DNA from: Chitinophagales bacterium
GTDB taxonomy: Bacteria > Bacteroidota > Bacteroidia > Chitinophagales > Chitinophagaceae
Length of the DNA stretch: 64,000 bases
NCBI GenBank assembly: GCA_030832085.1
Contig: JAURJU010000050.1
Span: forward strand, 124,001 to 188,000
Direction: 5' to 3'
A program made the position numbers and the translations under genes. The notes under the pieces were generated by a model. That model was not told the DNA's origin, searched no databases, and saw only the letters and a list, made by a program, of their open reading frames with translations. The stretch's first letter is position 1. Each line of letters begins with the position of its first letter. Shown in pieces: positions 34,820 through 43,498 of the stretch.

Positions 34820-36523
34820 ATGTCTTCCAACCAAAACACAAACCATCCGAAGGGCCTCTATATCCTTTTTTCAACAGAAATGTGGGAGCGTTTCAACTAC
34901 TACGGAATGCGGGCCATACTGGTGCTGTTCATGACCAAGGCCCTGATGTTTGACAAAACCCTCGCATCGCAACTCTACGGAAGCTATACCAGCCTTATAT
35001 ACCTGACGCCATTGATTGGAGGATTCATGGCAGACCGCTATTGGGGAAACAAGAAGTCGATCATCGCTGGTGGACTCACCATGGCTTTGGGAGAATTCAT
35101 CCTGTTCTTTTGCGCATCAGTATATGACACCAACAGTTCCCTCTCCACCTTTTTGTTTTTCAGTGGTTTGGGTTTCATGATTGCAGGCAACGGTTTTTTC
35201 AAACCCAACATTTCCTCAATGGTAGGACAACTCTATCCGGTTGGAGACCGGAGAATTGATCCTGCCTATACCATTTTCTACATGGGCATCAATGTGGGCG
35301 GGGCACTGGGACCATTCCTGTGCGGCGCTTTTGGCGACACCGGCAATCCAGCCGATTTCAAGTGGGCATTTCTTGTTGCAGGCATTGGCATGTTGCTGAG
35401 TGTGCTGGTACAAAGGATGTTCCAGGAAAAATACCTCGTGAACCATGAAGGGAATCCAATTGGAGAAGTGCCGGAAGGCACTAAGGCAGCATTGCTGAAC
35501 CCTGTTCTAATGACTGTAGGACTTGGCCTTTTTGCCTCCCTCATGATTTCGTTGTTGTACATTGATGCAAGGATTTTCAGCTTTCTTTTTTACCTGCTGA
35601 TCGGGTCTTTGCTTTTGATTCTGTTTGTGATCTTCAGCGATAAAAGCCTTTCTGTCATTGACAAGAAAAAGGTTGGCGTGATTTTTATTGTTTCATTCTT
35701 TGTTGTTTTCTTCTGGAGTGCCTTTGAACAAGCGGGCGCATCCCTTACTTTTTTTGCTGATGAACAAACTGACAGGACCCTGGGCTGGTCAATCCCCGTT
35801 TGGACAATTTATATTGCTTCTGCGGGTCTGTTGTTCTTCATCTTCAAACTGTACCATCGCGCTAAAAACAACCTCTCTGCACAGGACGTTTTGTTGAGAA
35901 ATGTTGTGTACCTCTTGCTACTGCTGTTGACAGTGGGCATTTTTTACCTGAATTTCAATATCCTTGCACAAGGCGCTCCGTCGTTGTTGTTTGATGAAGT
36001 GCCAGCCAGCTTTTTCCAATCACTCAACTCTACATATGTGGTGGTTTTTGCTCCTGTCTTTGCATGGCTTTGGATCAAGCTTGGCAAGCATGAACCTTCC
36101 TCTCCCACCAAGATGGCCATAGGCCTGTTCTTGCTTGCCTTGGGATATTTGTGGATCAGCGTGGGTGTAAAAAACATTCAACCTGGCATGAAGGTAACCA
36201 TGATCTGGCTTGCGGGGCTTTATATGCTCCACACCTGGGGAGAACTCTGTCTCTCACCCATCGGGTTATCCCTTGTCAATAAACTTGCTCCATTGAAGCT
36301 GGCTTCATTGTTGATGGCGGTCTGGTTTTTGGCGAGCGCCTTCGCCAACAAATTGGCTGGTCAGCTCAGTGCATTGTATCCTGAAAACAAATCCACTTCA
36401 TTTCTTGGATTCGAGATGCACAACATGTATGACTTCTTCATGCTGTTTGTGATCCTTTCTGGTATTGCATCGTTGATCCTGTTCTTCCTGACCAAATGGT
36501 TGCAAAAAATGATGAACTCCTAA
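34820..36523 (+). CDS. POT/PTR-family proton-dependent peptide transporter
   Basis: This is a proton-coupled oligopeptide transporter of the major facilitator superfamily. The ORF track extends back to 34244 through purD. The real start is the ATG at 34820 (MSSNQNTNHPKGLYILFSTEMWERFNYYGMRA), giving 567 residues. The diagnostic ExxER-type motif is TEMWERFNYYGMRA. Next come GGFMADRYWGNKKS, GNGFFKPNISSMVGQLY and the second family signature, FYMGINVGGALGPFLCG. About 14 membrane helices are expected. It probably imports di- and tripeptides across the inner membrane. Confidence 0.95.
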   Translation: MSSNQNTNHPKGLYILFSTEMWERFNYYGMRAILVLFMTKALMFDKTLASQLYGSYTSLIYLTPLIGGFMADRYWGNKKSIIAGGLTMALGEFILFFCASVYDTNSSLSTFLFFSGLGFMIAGNGFFKPNISSMVGQLYPVGDRRIDPAYTIFYMGINVGGALGPFLCGAFGDTGNPADFKWAFLVAGIGMLLSVLVQRMFQEKYLVNHEGNPIGEVPEGTKAALLNPVLMTVGLGLFASLMISLLYIDARIFSFLFYLLIGSLLLILFVIFSDKSLSVIDKKKVGVIFIVSFFVVFFWSAFEQAGASLTFFADEQTDRTLGWSIPVWTIYIASAGLLFFIFKLYHRAKNNLSAQDVLLRNVVYLLLLLLTVGIFYLNFNILAQGAPSLLFDEVPASFFQSLNSTYVVVFAPVFAWLWIKLGKHEPSSPTKMAIGLFLLALGYLWISVGVKNIQPGMKVTMIWLAGLYMLHTWGELCLSPIGLSLVNKLAPLKLASLLMAVWFLASAFANKLAGQLSALYPENKSTSFLGFEMHNMYDFFMLFVILSGIASLILFFLTKWLQKMMNS

Positions 36524-36643
36524 ACACAGTTGTCAGCAAGTACCTTTAGGGATGAAAAAAGCCAGCCATTTGTTGACCCTGAAACATGATAAGGGAATTT
36601 GCATTGAACGCTTTTTCCCAAGCCGCATCAACCATCCAACACC

Positions 36644-37702
36644 ATGCAGACAAGAGCCCTGAAATTTGCCGCCCCACTCAGCATTTATGTGCTTTCCTGT
36701 TGCGCATTCAGCCAAGAAGGGTGGACGATTGCACTTCCGTTGATCTATGTGTTCCTTTTCATTCCATTGGTTGAACTTGTTTTTCCTCCTTCTCCTGACA
36801 ACCTCAGTGAAGCCGAGGAACAGGTTGCAAAAGAGGATCGGCTTTACGATATTTGGCTCTACATCATGGTTCCACTGCAATATGCTGCGCTGTTCATGTT
36901 CCTCAAAACCATACGGGAATCCAACCTCACGGCACTTGAAACAATTGGCAGGATCATCGCAATGGGTCTGCTTTGTGGCACTTTCGGCATCAATGTGGCA
37001 CATGAACTTGGACACAGAAAAAAACGCTACGAGCGACAGATGGCCAAAGCACTTTTGCTGACTTCACTCTACATGCATTTTTACATTGAACACAACAAGG
37101 GGCACCATAAAAATGTCTCTACCCATGAAGATCCGAGCAGCGCCAGAAAAGGAGAAACTGTTTACTTTTTTTATTGCAGGTCCATTGCAATGGGATTTGC
37201 ATCTGCTTGGAAAATTGCGGCAGAAGAACAGAGGAAAAAAGGCCTTCCTGTATTGCACTACAGCAACCAAATGCTTCAATTCCAAGCCATTCAACTTGTT
37301 CTGATCACCACCATTTTCATGTATTTCGGAAGCTCAGCACTCTTCTGTTTTCTAGCAGCCGCTGGATTGGGTATTTTGTTGCTGGAAACAGTCAACTACA
37401 TAGAACACTATGGGTTGGAAAGGAAAAAAACCCATGAAGGATATGAAAGGGCAATGCCTGAACACAGCTGGAACAGCAGCCACATCGTAGGGAGATTGAT
37501 GCTTTTTGAATTGTCAAGGCACAGCGATCATCATTATATGGCCAGCAGGAAATACCAAGTACTCCGGCACCATGAGCATGCACCACAGATGCCAACAGGC
37601 TATCCCGGTATGGTACTGCTTTCATTGGTTCCTCCTGTTTGGTTTGGCATCATGCACAAAAGAATTGATAGCTACCAAAAGAAAAAATCATTGCAACAAT
37701 AA
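36644..37702 (+). CDS. alkB: AlkB-like membrane di-iron hydroxylase (alkane 1-monooxygenase family)
   Basis: This is a 352-residue integral-membrane non-haem di-iron oxygenase. The histidine boxes are complete: HELGH (120-124), HNKGHH (150-155) and RHSDHH (292-297), plus the alkane-hydroxylase signature NYIEHYGL (251-258). The family oxidises the terminal carbon of alkanes or related lipids, with electrons from rubredoxin and rubredoxin reductase. Neither partner is in the window. Five to six membrane helices are expected. It is convergent with serS (12-bp gap). The substrate is unknown. Confidence 0.92.
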   Translation: MQTRALKFAAPLSIYVLSCCAFSQEGWTIALPLIYVFLFIPLVELVFPPSPDNLSEAEEQVAKEDRLYDIWLYIMVPLQYAALFMFLKTIRESNLTALETIGRIIAMGLLCGTFGINVAHELGHRKKRYERQMAKALLLTSLYMHFYIEHNKGHHKNVSTHEDPSSARKGETVYFFYCRSIAMGFASAWKIAAEEQRKKGLPVLHYSNQMLQFQAIQLVLITTIFMYFGSSALFCFLAAAGLGILLLETVNYIEHYGLERKKTHEGYERAMPEHSWNSSHIVGRLMLFELSRHSDHHYMASRKYQVLRHHEHAPQMPTGYPGMVLLSLVPPVWFGIMHKRIDSYQKKKSLQQ

Positions 37703-37714
37703 CAAGTGTCCTGT

Positions 37715-38986
37715 CTACGAGATCATGCTCGCCCCAAAATATGGACGGAGCACCTCGGGAATGACAATGCCCTCAGGGATCTGGCAATTTTCGAGTATGC
37801 TTGCTAGAATCCTTGGCAAGGCAAGTGAGCTTCCGTTTAGGGTATGGACCAATTGGGTTTTGCCATTTTCATCCCTTGTCCTGATTTTCATGCGGTTCGA
37901 TTGGAAACTTTCGAAGTTGGAAACTGAACTGACTTCAAGCCAACGTTCTTGTGCTGCACTGTACACTTCAAAATCATAGGTCATGGCAGACGCAAATCCC
38001 ATGTCTCCACCACATAACAGCAAGATCCTGTATGGAAGACCCAGAGACTGTATGAGCTTTTCCACATGCAGTACCATTTCCTCCAACACTTCATAACTGG
38101 TAGATGCCTCTGTCATGTGCACCACTTCCACTTTATCAAACTGATGCACCCTGTTAAGCCCACGCACTTCTTTGCCAAAGCTGCCCGCCTCTCGCCTGAA
38201 GCAGGGTGTATATGCTGTCATTTTAATGGGAAGGGATGCGGGAGGAATGATGTCGTCGCGGTAAATATTGGTGATGGGCACTTCAGCGGTCGGGATCAGG
38301 TAAAGGTCATCGGTTGCCATATGGTACATCTGTCCCTCCTTGTCGGGCAATTGTCCGGTACCATATGCAGAAGCGAAGTTTACCACATGTGGAGGCAAGT
38401 ACTCGGTATAGCCCGCAGCAATGTTGTAATCAAGGAAATATTCGATCATTGCTCGTTGCAATTTAGCCCCCTTCCCCTTGTACAAAGGAAAACCACTGCC
38501 AGTGATTTTAACACCGGTTTGAAAATCAACCAGGTCGTATTTTGTGATCAGGTCCCAATGGGGCGCAGCAGCCCCGTGAAGTTTTGGTATTTCTCCATGC
38601 TGGCGCACAATGACATTCTCTTCGGCAGAGGTTCCTGCAGGGACCCTTTCGTTGGGCAAATTGGGCAATCGAAGCAACATTCCGTCAAGAATGGCTTCCA
38701 CTTCTGCGAGTTGGCCGGCATACAGGTCAATCGTTTCTTTCATCACAGTAACCTCAGCCTTCTTGGCTTCTGCCTCGCTGTGCTTTCCTTGGGCCATCAG
38801 TGCTCCAATAGACTTAGAAGCCGCATTGCGTTGGGCAAGCAACGCATCGGATTGAATTTGCAGTTTTTTGCGTTGGTCGTCTGACCCAATAATGCTGTCA
38901 ACCAGTTCAAGATCCTTAAAGTTCTTCTTTTTCAATCCTTCCAGCACTTTTTCCCTGTTGCTGCGAATAAAACCAAGCTGAAGCAT
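37715..38986 (-). CDS. serS: Seryl-tRNA synthetase
   Basis: SerRS charges tRNA-Ser with serine. From the ATG at 38986 (MLQLGFIRSNREKVLEGL) it has 423 residues, the usual length; the track's 39004 start adds six unneeded residues. The N-terminal coiled-coil arm (about 30-100) binds tRNA. The class II core shows motif 2 in TPCFRREAGSFGKEVRGLNRVHQFDKVE and motif 3 in NGSSLALPRILASILENCQ. An exact TAnnTTTG element lies upstream at 39002-39009. Confidence 0.97.
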   Translation of the reverse strand: MLQLGFIRSNREKVLEGLKKKNFKDLELVDSIIGSDDQRKKLQIQSDALLAQRNAASKSIGALMAQGKHSEAEAKKAEVTVMKETIDLYAGQLAEVEAILDGMLLRLPNLPNERVPAGTSAEENVIVRQHGEIPKLHGAAAPHWDLITKYDLVDFQTGVKITGSGFPLYKGKGAKLQRAMIEYFLDYNIAAGYTEYLPPHVVNFASAYGTGQLPDKEGQMYHMATDDLYLIPTAEVPITNIYRDDIIPPASLPIKMTAYTPCFRREAGSFGKEVRGLNRVHQFDKVEVVHMTEASTSYEVLEEMVLHVEKLIQSLGLPYRILLLCGGDMGFASAMTYDFEVYSAAQERWLEVSSVSNFESFQSNRMKIRTRDENGKTQLVHTLNGSSLALPRILASILENCQIPEGIVIPEVLRPYFGASMIS

Positions 38987-39001
38987 GCTAACAAATTTGT
39001 A

Positions 39002-39009
39002 CAAAGATA
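39002..39009 (-). promoter_or_regulatory. Candidate serS promoter (-7 element TATCTTTG)
   Basis: TATCTTTG on the minus strand matches TAnnTTTG exactly, 15 nt before the serS ATG at 38986. It lies back to back with a plus-strand TAATTTTG for the divergent gene. Confidence 0.5.
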
Positions 39010-39029
39010 AGCAATCGCTACAGATGCAC

Positions 39030-39037
39030 TAATTTTG
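39030..39037 (+). promoter_or_regulatory. Candidate promoter (-7 element TAATTTTG) of the 39042 gene
   Basis: TAATTTTG is an exact match to TAnnTTTG, only 4 nt before the ATG at 39042. A transcript from it would be leaderless or nearly so. Confidence 0.45.
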
Positions 39038-39041
39038 CAGC

Positions 39042-39386
39042 ATGATGATATCTGACGACTTGCAAGCCAGGTGGTGGAAACTTGAAGAAAAACTGATTGA
39101 GCGATTTGGCAAAAAGCCAGACATGGAGTCCATTCTTTTTCTGATTGGGGTGCAGGAAGTGGGAGGCGTTGGTCACAGTTTCACAAAGGAACAAAAACAG
39201 GACCTGATGCATGTTGCCGTTTGCAGCATCCTCATTCCCGGAGGATTTTACGAGCACGAAGGTTGGGATGAGGATGGATGGCCTCATTTTAAACAAATCA
39301 AGGAATTGCCGGCCATGGAATTCATGCAACAGGAAAATTTCATGAAAGACCATATTCTGTTTTATTTTTCCCAAAATGAATTTTAA
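39042..39386 (+). CDS. Conserved-looking small protein of unknown function
   Basis: This is a 114-residue soluble acidic protein with no signal peptide or membrane helix. Its sequence (ARWWKLEEKLIERFGKKPDMESILFLIGVQEVGGV) has no named domain I recognise, but it looks like a conserved Bacteroidota family of this size. The C-terminal half is rich in aromatic residues and His (GWDEDGWPHFKQIKE). The stop overlaps the cyclophilin start by one base (TAATG), so they should be translated together. The start is fixed by the TAATTTTG element 4 nt upstream. Confidence 0.75.
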   Translation: MMISDDLQARWWKLEEKLIERFGKKPDMESILFLIGVQEVGGVGHSFTKEQKQDLMHVAVCSILIPGGFYEHEGWDEDGWPHFKQIKELPAMEFMQQENFMKDHILFYFSQNEF

Positions 39387-40093
39387 TGAAAAAATCAAAC
39401 CTTTCATTTGTGCTTTTCACTTGGCTGTTGCTGCTCACCATGGCCACAACTGCACAAACAACTGGGAAGGTTAGAAAATCGGATTTCAAAAGGGATATCC
39501 TGGTGAAAACAGACTCAGGCAATATGGTGCTGAGGCTGAATGATTCAACACCCTTGCACAGGGACAATTTCATTCGATTGGTCAGGTCCAAATACTACAG
39601 GGGAATCAGTTTCCACAGGGTCATCAACCGCTTCATGATTCAGGCGGGTGATGAAAAAACAAGGCTTGACTTTGATTCTACACGGATGCAAGAACAATAT
39701 ACACTTCCTGCAGAGATTCGCCCGGAACTGTATCACCGAAAAGGTGTTCTTGCTGCGGCCAGGATGGGTGATGATGTCAACCCCAACAGGAACAGCAGCG
39801 GAGTGCAATTTTACATCGTTCAAGGCAAGGTATTCGATGACAAGGCACTGGACTCTGTCGAGACCTTCCGTCTCAAAGGGAGAAAGCTGCCAGAGGCACA
39901 CAGGAGTCAGTATAAGGTTCAGGGAGGTGCTCCCCACCTTGACCAGCAGTATACCATCTTTGGAGAACTTGTCAGTGGTTACGATACACTGGACAAAATT
40001 GCAGGAACAAAAACCAGTGGTAAACAAGGCGGTGACAAGCCCCTGGTGGCCATCCGGATCAGGGAAGTAAAAATGGTAAGAAGGCTGAAATGA
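39386..40093 (+). CDS. Secreted cyclophilin-type peptidyl-prolyl isomerase
   Basis: This enzyme catalyses cis-trans isomerisation of prolyl bonds and helps proteins fold in the periplasm. The 235-residue protein has a signal peptide (about 1-24, ending ATTAQTT). The cyclophilin core shows YRGISFHRVINRFMIQAGD (the catalytic FHRVxxxFMxQxGD), NRNSSGVQFYIVQGK and YTIFGELVSGYDTLDKIA. An insertion of about 25 residues in the middle, with KLPEAHRSQYKVQGG, is longer than in E. coli PpiA. The start is TAATG-coupled to the upstream 114-residue gene. Confidence 0.93.
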   Translation: MKKSNLSFVLFTWLLLLTMATTAQTTGKVRKSDFKRDILVKTDSGNMVLRLNDSTPLHRDNFIRLVRSKYYRGISFHRVINRFMIQAGDEKTRLDFDSTRMQEQYTLPAEIRPELYHRKGVLAAARMGDDVNPNRNSSGVQFYIVQGKVFDDKALDSVETFRLKGRKLPEAHRSQYKVQGGAPHLDQQYTIFGELVSGYDTLDKIAGTKTSGKQGGDKPLVAIRIREVKMVRRLK

Positions 40094-40211
40094 ACATTGA
40101 CAATTGTTACAAAAGATGCCAACAACATAAGGCTACAGCAGAAAGGGCTGATTTTTGAAAGATTTTTCTCCGTGGGTACAAATTATTGTAAACTTGCACA
40201 AAATAAAGAAC

Positions 40212-40592
40212 ATGACTTTTCCAGATCAATTGCATTATACCAAAGAACACGAATGGATTTCAGTGGAAGGAAATATTGCAACAGTTGGCATTACTGAATT
40301 TGCACAAGGCGAGTTGGGTGATATCATTTATGTTGACATTGAAACCACTGGAAAAGAATTGGGCGCAGATGACGTATTTGGCAGTGTGGAAGCAGTTAAA
40401 ACTGTAAGTGACCTCTTTTTACCCGTTTCAGGTACCATCACCGAAAAGAACCCATTGCTGGACAGCCAGCCAGAACTGGTCAACCAGGATCCTTATGGGG
40501 ATGGCTGGATGATCAAGATGACCATCAGTGATCCTTCCCAACTTTCTGGATTGCTGGATGTCAATGCATACAAGGCACTTATAGGTGCCTGA
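40212..40592 (+). CDS. gcvH: Glycine cleavage system H protein
   Basis: GcvH carries the lipoyl arm that shuttles the aminomethyl group between the P, T and L proteins of the glycine cleavage system. The track starts at 40155. The ATG at 40212 gives the classic MTFPDQLHYTKEHEWISVEG and 126 residues, the usual length. The lipoylated lysine is Lys63 in GSVEAVKTVSDLF. The near-match TAAACTTG lies upstream. It is followed 4 bp later by a VanZ-like gene. The other gcv genes are not here. Confidence 0.96.
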   Translation: MTFPDQLHYTKEHEWISVEGNIATVGITEFAQGELGDIIYVDIETTGKELGADDVFGSVEAVKTVSDLFLPVSGTITEKNPLLDSQPELVNQDPYGDGWMIKMTISDPSQLSGLLDVNAYKALIGA

Positions 40593-40596
40593 TCCA

Positions 40597-40989
40597 ATGA
40601 AAATGCTCAAATCCAGCAATTGGCCGGCATTGCTCTGGACCTGCCTTATCTTCTATGCATTGAGCATGGATCCCAAAGGCATGGGAGAAATGAGCTTGAT
40701 GAAAGTCGATGGAATAGACAAATTGATCCATTTCATTCTGTTTGCGGTATTTTCATTTCTTTGGGCAGCAAGGCTCAACGAAAAGTCAATTGACAATGAA
40801 AACAGGTTGCTGCTGCTGGTGATTGCCTTGGGAGCCGCTTATGGCATGGGCATGGAATACTATCAAAAATTCTTTACAAGCAGGAGTTTTTCCTATTGGG
40901 ATGGGCTTGCAGATGCACTAGGAGCAGCCGCAGGTTCATGGGCAGTAAAAAAAAGCCCCTATGGAAATAGGGGCCGTAACCAAAACTAA
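40597..40989 (+). CDS. VanZ-like small membrane protein
   Basis: This is a 130-residue membrane protein with about three to four helices. The pattern WPALLWTCLIFYALSM ... KVDGIDKLIHFILFAVFSFLWA ... YGMGMEYYQKFFTSRSFSYWDGLADALGAAAG fits the VanZ family, where the D(K)xxHFxxFxxL and E(x)xQ...D(x)xxNxxG motifs recur. VanZ is known from teicoplanin resistance, but most family members have no known role. The ATG at 40597 is preferred to the track's GTG at 40585, which overlaps gcvH. The last codons lie inside the hairpin of a minus-strand terminator. Confidence 0.82.
   Translation: MKMLKSSNWPALLWTCLIFYALSMDPKGMGEMSLMKVDGIDKLIHFILFAVFSFLWAARLNEKSIDNENRLLLLVIALGAAYGMGMEYYQKFFTSRSFSYWDGLADALGAAAGSWAVKKSPYGNRGRNQN
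40947..40974 (-). terminator. Minus-strand intrinsic terminator inside the 3' end of the VanZ-like gene
   Basis: A perfect 8-bp stem (GCCCCTAT / ATAGGGGC) with the 4-nt loop GGAA (TTCC on the minus strand) is followed on the minus strand by eight Ts. It would stop transcription coming from prfA, 220 bp past its stop codon, and it occupies the last coding part of the opposing gene. Confidence 0.75.
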
Positions 40990-41192
40990 CTGCTTATGAG
41001 AAAAAATCGTTTCTACATGTTTGATGCTGGAGAAAGCTGTTTTCCATGCTTTCTTTCGTTAAAGATTTCTAAATTCTGAATGTGCAACGTTTATACCTGC
41101 ACAATATATAGACGAAACAACTGTCCTCAAGGTTGTTAAAGACAATATAAACCTGGAAAATATTTTTTTACAAGAAAACAGGCGATGTTGCC
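40990..41192. other. 203-bp intergenic region with a short ORF and hairpin
   Basis: This is the largest gene-free stretch in the window. On the plus strand it holds a 27-codon ORF (ATG at 40996, MRKNRFYMFDAGESC...ISKF, stop at 41079) and a 7-bp hairpin (AGAAAGC at 41031-41037 / GCTTTCT at 41049-41055). On the minus strand it would be the prfA 3' untranslated region. It could be a leader, a small RNA, or nothing functional. I found no exact TAnnTTTG in a useful place. Confidence 0.35.
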
Positions 41193-42251
41193 CTATTGGG
41201 TGAGCTTGCTGGCGTTTTCAGCAAACTGCAAGGCCTCAATAAGCTCTCCGATATTGCCATTCAGGACGTCTGGCAAATTGTAGAGGGTCATGCCAATCCG
41301 GTGATCGGTAACACGGCCTTGTGGAAAATTGTATGTCCGAATTTTGGCAGAACGGTCACCAGAGCTGACCAGGCTTTTTCGGTGCCTCGAAATTTCATCC
41401 TCTTGTTTTCTGACCTGTTCCTCATAAAGACGCGTACGCATCATTTGCATGGCCTTTTCCCTGTTGCCCAGCTGGGTGCGTTCCGTTTGACATATCACCA
41501 CAGTGCCTGTGGGCACATGTGTCAACATTACTTTTGTTTCCACCTTGTTCACGTTTTGTCCGCCTGCACCACCACTTCGGGAGGTTTCCATCTTCACATC
41601 TGCCTCCCTTATTTCTACGTCAACCTCCTCTGCCTCGGGCATTACAGCGACAGTAGCAGCGCTAGTATGCACCCGTCCGCTGGCCTCCGTATTCGGTACC
41701 CGTTGTACGCGGTGTACCCCACTTTCAAATTTCAATGTTCCGTATACCTCGTCACCCGTAACCTCAAGCTGTACTTCCTTGTATCCACCCATGGTGCCCT
41801 CATTCTCATTGAGCAGCGCAATTTTCCATCCCTTGCCCTCGCAGTAACGCATGTACATGCGCAAAAGGTCTCCCGCAAACAGTGATGCCTCGTCTCCACC
41901 TGTTCCCGCACGGATTTCAAGAATGGCATTCTTGTCATCTTGAGGGTCTTTTGGGATCAACATGTTCCTGATCTGCTTTTCCAGGGTCTCCTTTTGTTGC
42001 TCCAGGTCTGTGGTCTCCATCTTTGCGAGCTCCCTCAGTTCTTCATCGTCTCCCATCAGGGCTTCCCGGTTGAACTCAATATCCGAAAGCAATCGCTTGT
42101 ATTGTGTGAATGCATTCACCACCTTTTCTAGGCTTCTGTATTCCTTGGAAAGCTGGCTGAAACGCTTGTTGTTGGCCACGATTTCCGGATTGGTGAGGGC
42201 AACACCGATATCATCAAATTTGGCCTTTATGGCTTCTAATTTATCCAGCAT
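41193..42251 (-). CDS. prfA: Peptide chain release factor 1
   Basis: RF1 ends translation at UAA and UAG codons. This one has 352 residues and normal length. The codon-recognition tripeptide lies in [14 protein letters not shown] (PxT-type, residues 186-188, as opposed to SPF of RF2), which assigns it to RF1. The peptidyl-tRNA hydrolysis motif GGQ is at residues 230-232 in [15 protein letters not shown]. An exact TAACTTTG element lies 46 nt upstream of the ATG. The gene stands alone, divergent from an amidohydrolase gene. Confidence 0.97.
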   Translation of the reverse strand: MLDKLEAIKAKFDDIGVALTNPEIVANNKRFSQLSKEYRSLEKVVNAFTQYKRLLSDIEFNREALMGDDEELRELAKMETTDLEQQKETLEKQIRNMLIPKDPQDDKNAILEIRAGTGGDEASLFAGDLLRMYMRYCEGKGWKIALLNENEGTMGGYKEVQLEVTGDEVYGTLKFESGVHRVQRVPNTEASGRVHTSAATVAVMPEAEEVDVEIREADVKMETSRSGGAGGQNVNKVETKVMLTHVPTGTVVICQTERTQLGNREKAMQMMRTRLYEEQVRKQEDEISRHRKSLVSSGDRSAKIRTYNFPQGRVTDHRIGMTLYNLPDVLNGNIGELIEALQFAENASKLTQ

Positions 42252-42297
42252 ATGTTTGGGCGGACTCCATCCGGTATTTAATCTTTAATTTCGTTTG

Positions 42298-42305
42298 CAA
42301 AGTTA
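42298..42305 (-). promoter_or_regulatory. Candidate prfA promoter (-7 element TAACTTTG)
   Basis: TAACTTTG on the minus strand is an exact match to TAnnTTTG. A TTG lies 25 nt further upstream, slightly beyond the usual 17-23 nt. It predicts a leader of about 40 nt before the prfA ATG. Confidence 0.48.
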
Positions 42306-42319
42306 ATTCTTTTCAAGAG

Positions 42320-43498
42320 ATGAATTACCGCAAGTTTCAGGCCGACAAGATCTTTAACGGATTTGAATTCCTCGACCCAGGCCATGTGTTGATCGTGGAA
42401 GACAATGGAAGGGTCGTAGAAATCATCGCCGAAATGGATGCCGGTGAAGGTATTGAAAGACACAAGGGCATCATTTGCCCAGGGTTCATCAATGCACATT
42501 GTCACCTGGAGCTCAGTCACCTCAAGGATGTTATCCCGCCGCATACAGGCCTTGTTCCCTTTTTAAGGGATGTAGTGGGAAAGCGTGATTTCAAACCTGA
42601 AATCATTTTGGAATGCATAGAAAAGGCCGAAAAGGAAATGGAGCAGGCCGGTATCGTTGCGGTTGGGGATATCGGAAATACCAACAACACACTTCATACA
42701 AAAAAGAAAAGCAGGATTGTCTGGAACAATTTTGTTGAAGTACTCAGCTTTACAGATGAGGGATCAGCATCGAACATGCACCATTACTCAAATGTCCTGG
42801 AATCTTTCATTGAAGCAGAAAAAGACCTAGAAAAGGATCATTTCAAATCATCGCTCGTTCCACATGCGCCATACACGATCAGCAGCAAAACTTTCAAGGC
42901 GATCAATGAACGCACAGAAAATGCTGTGGTTTCAATGCACAACCAGGAAAACCCGATGGAGGACCAACTCTATGAAAAAGGCACAGGAGAATTCATTCCT
43001 TTTTTCAACGTATTCGGGTTTCAATCATCTCCTTTCCCTGTAACTGGAAAATCATCCCTGCAATCATGCCTTCCTCACTTCAAGAGGAACCAACGGATGA
43101 TACTCGTACACAATACATTCACTGCTGAACAAGATGTCAACTTTGCAATCAGCTATGCAAAAGAACACCTTGCAGGAATCCATTTCTGCATCTGTGCCAA
43201 TGCAAACCTTTACATAGAAAATAGCATGCCCCCCATCAGCATGTTGATCCGCAATGGGGCAGAAATCGTTTTGGGCACAGACAGCTACAGCAGCAATTGG
43301 CAACTGAGCATTGCGGCGGAGATCAGAACCATCAGGGAGAAAATGCCGGAAATTCCTTTGCAACAGATGTTGCAGTGGGCCACCATCAATGGGGCGAAAG
43401 CATTGGGAAGAAGTGATGCCCTGGGAAGCTTTGAGACAGGGAAACGCCCCGGAATGGTACTCCTGGACTCCACACTGAATGCCCGCAGCATATTTTGA
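42320..43498 (+). CDS. Amidohydrolase-superfamily protein (deaminase-like)
   Basis: This is a 392-residue metal-dependent hydrolase of the amidohydrolase superfamily. The metal motif HxH is in [15 protein letters not shown] (His60, His62), further ligands lie in [10 protein letters not shown] and [12 protein letters not shown], and the late aspartate in [12 protein letters not shown]. The closest well-known relatives are the cytosine/guanine/aminodeoxyfutalosine deaminases. The futalosine menaquinone route would be one possible role, but no partner genes are here. Its stop codon directly abuts the stop of the convergent recO gene. Confidence 0.88.
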   Translation: MNYRKFQADKIFNGFEFLDPGHVLIVEDNGRVVEIIAEMDAGEGIERHKGIICPGFINAHCHLELSHLKDVIPPHTGLVPFLRDVVGKRDFKPEIILECIEKAEKEMEQAGIVAVGDIGNTNNTLHTKKKSRIVWNNFVEVLSFTDEGSASNMHHYSNVLESFIEAEKDLEKDHFKSSLVPHAPYTISSKTFKAINERTENAVVSMHNQENPMEDQLYEKGTGEFIPFFNVFGFQSSPFPVTGKSSLQSCLPHFKRNQRMILVHNTFTAEQDVNFAISYAKEHLAGIHFCICANANLYIENSMPPISMLIRNGAEIVLGTDSYSSNWQLSIAAEIRTIREKMPEIPLQQMLQWATINGAKALGRSDALGSFETGKRPGMVLLDSTLNARSIF

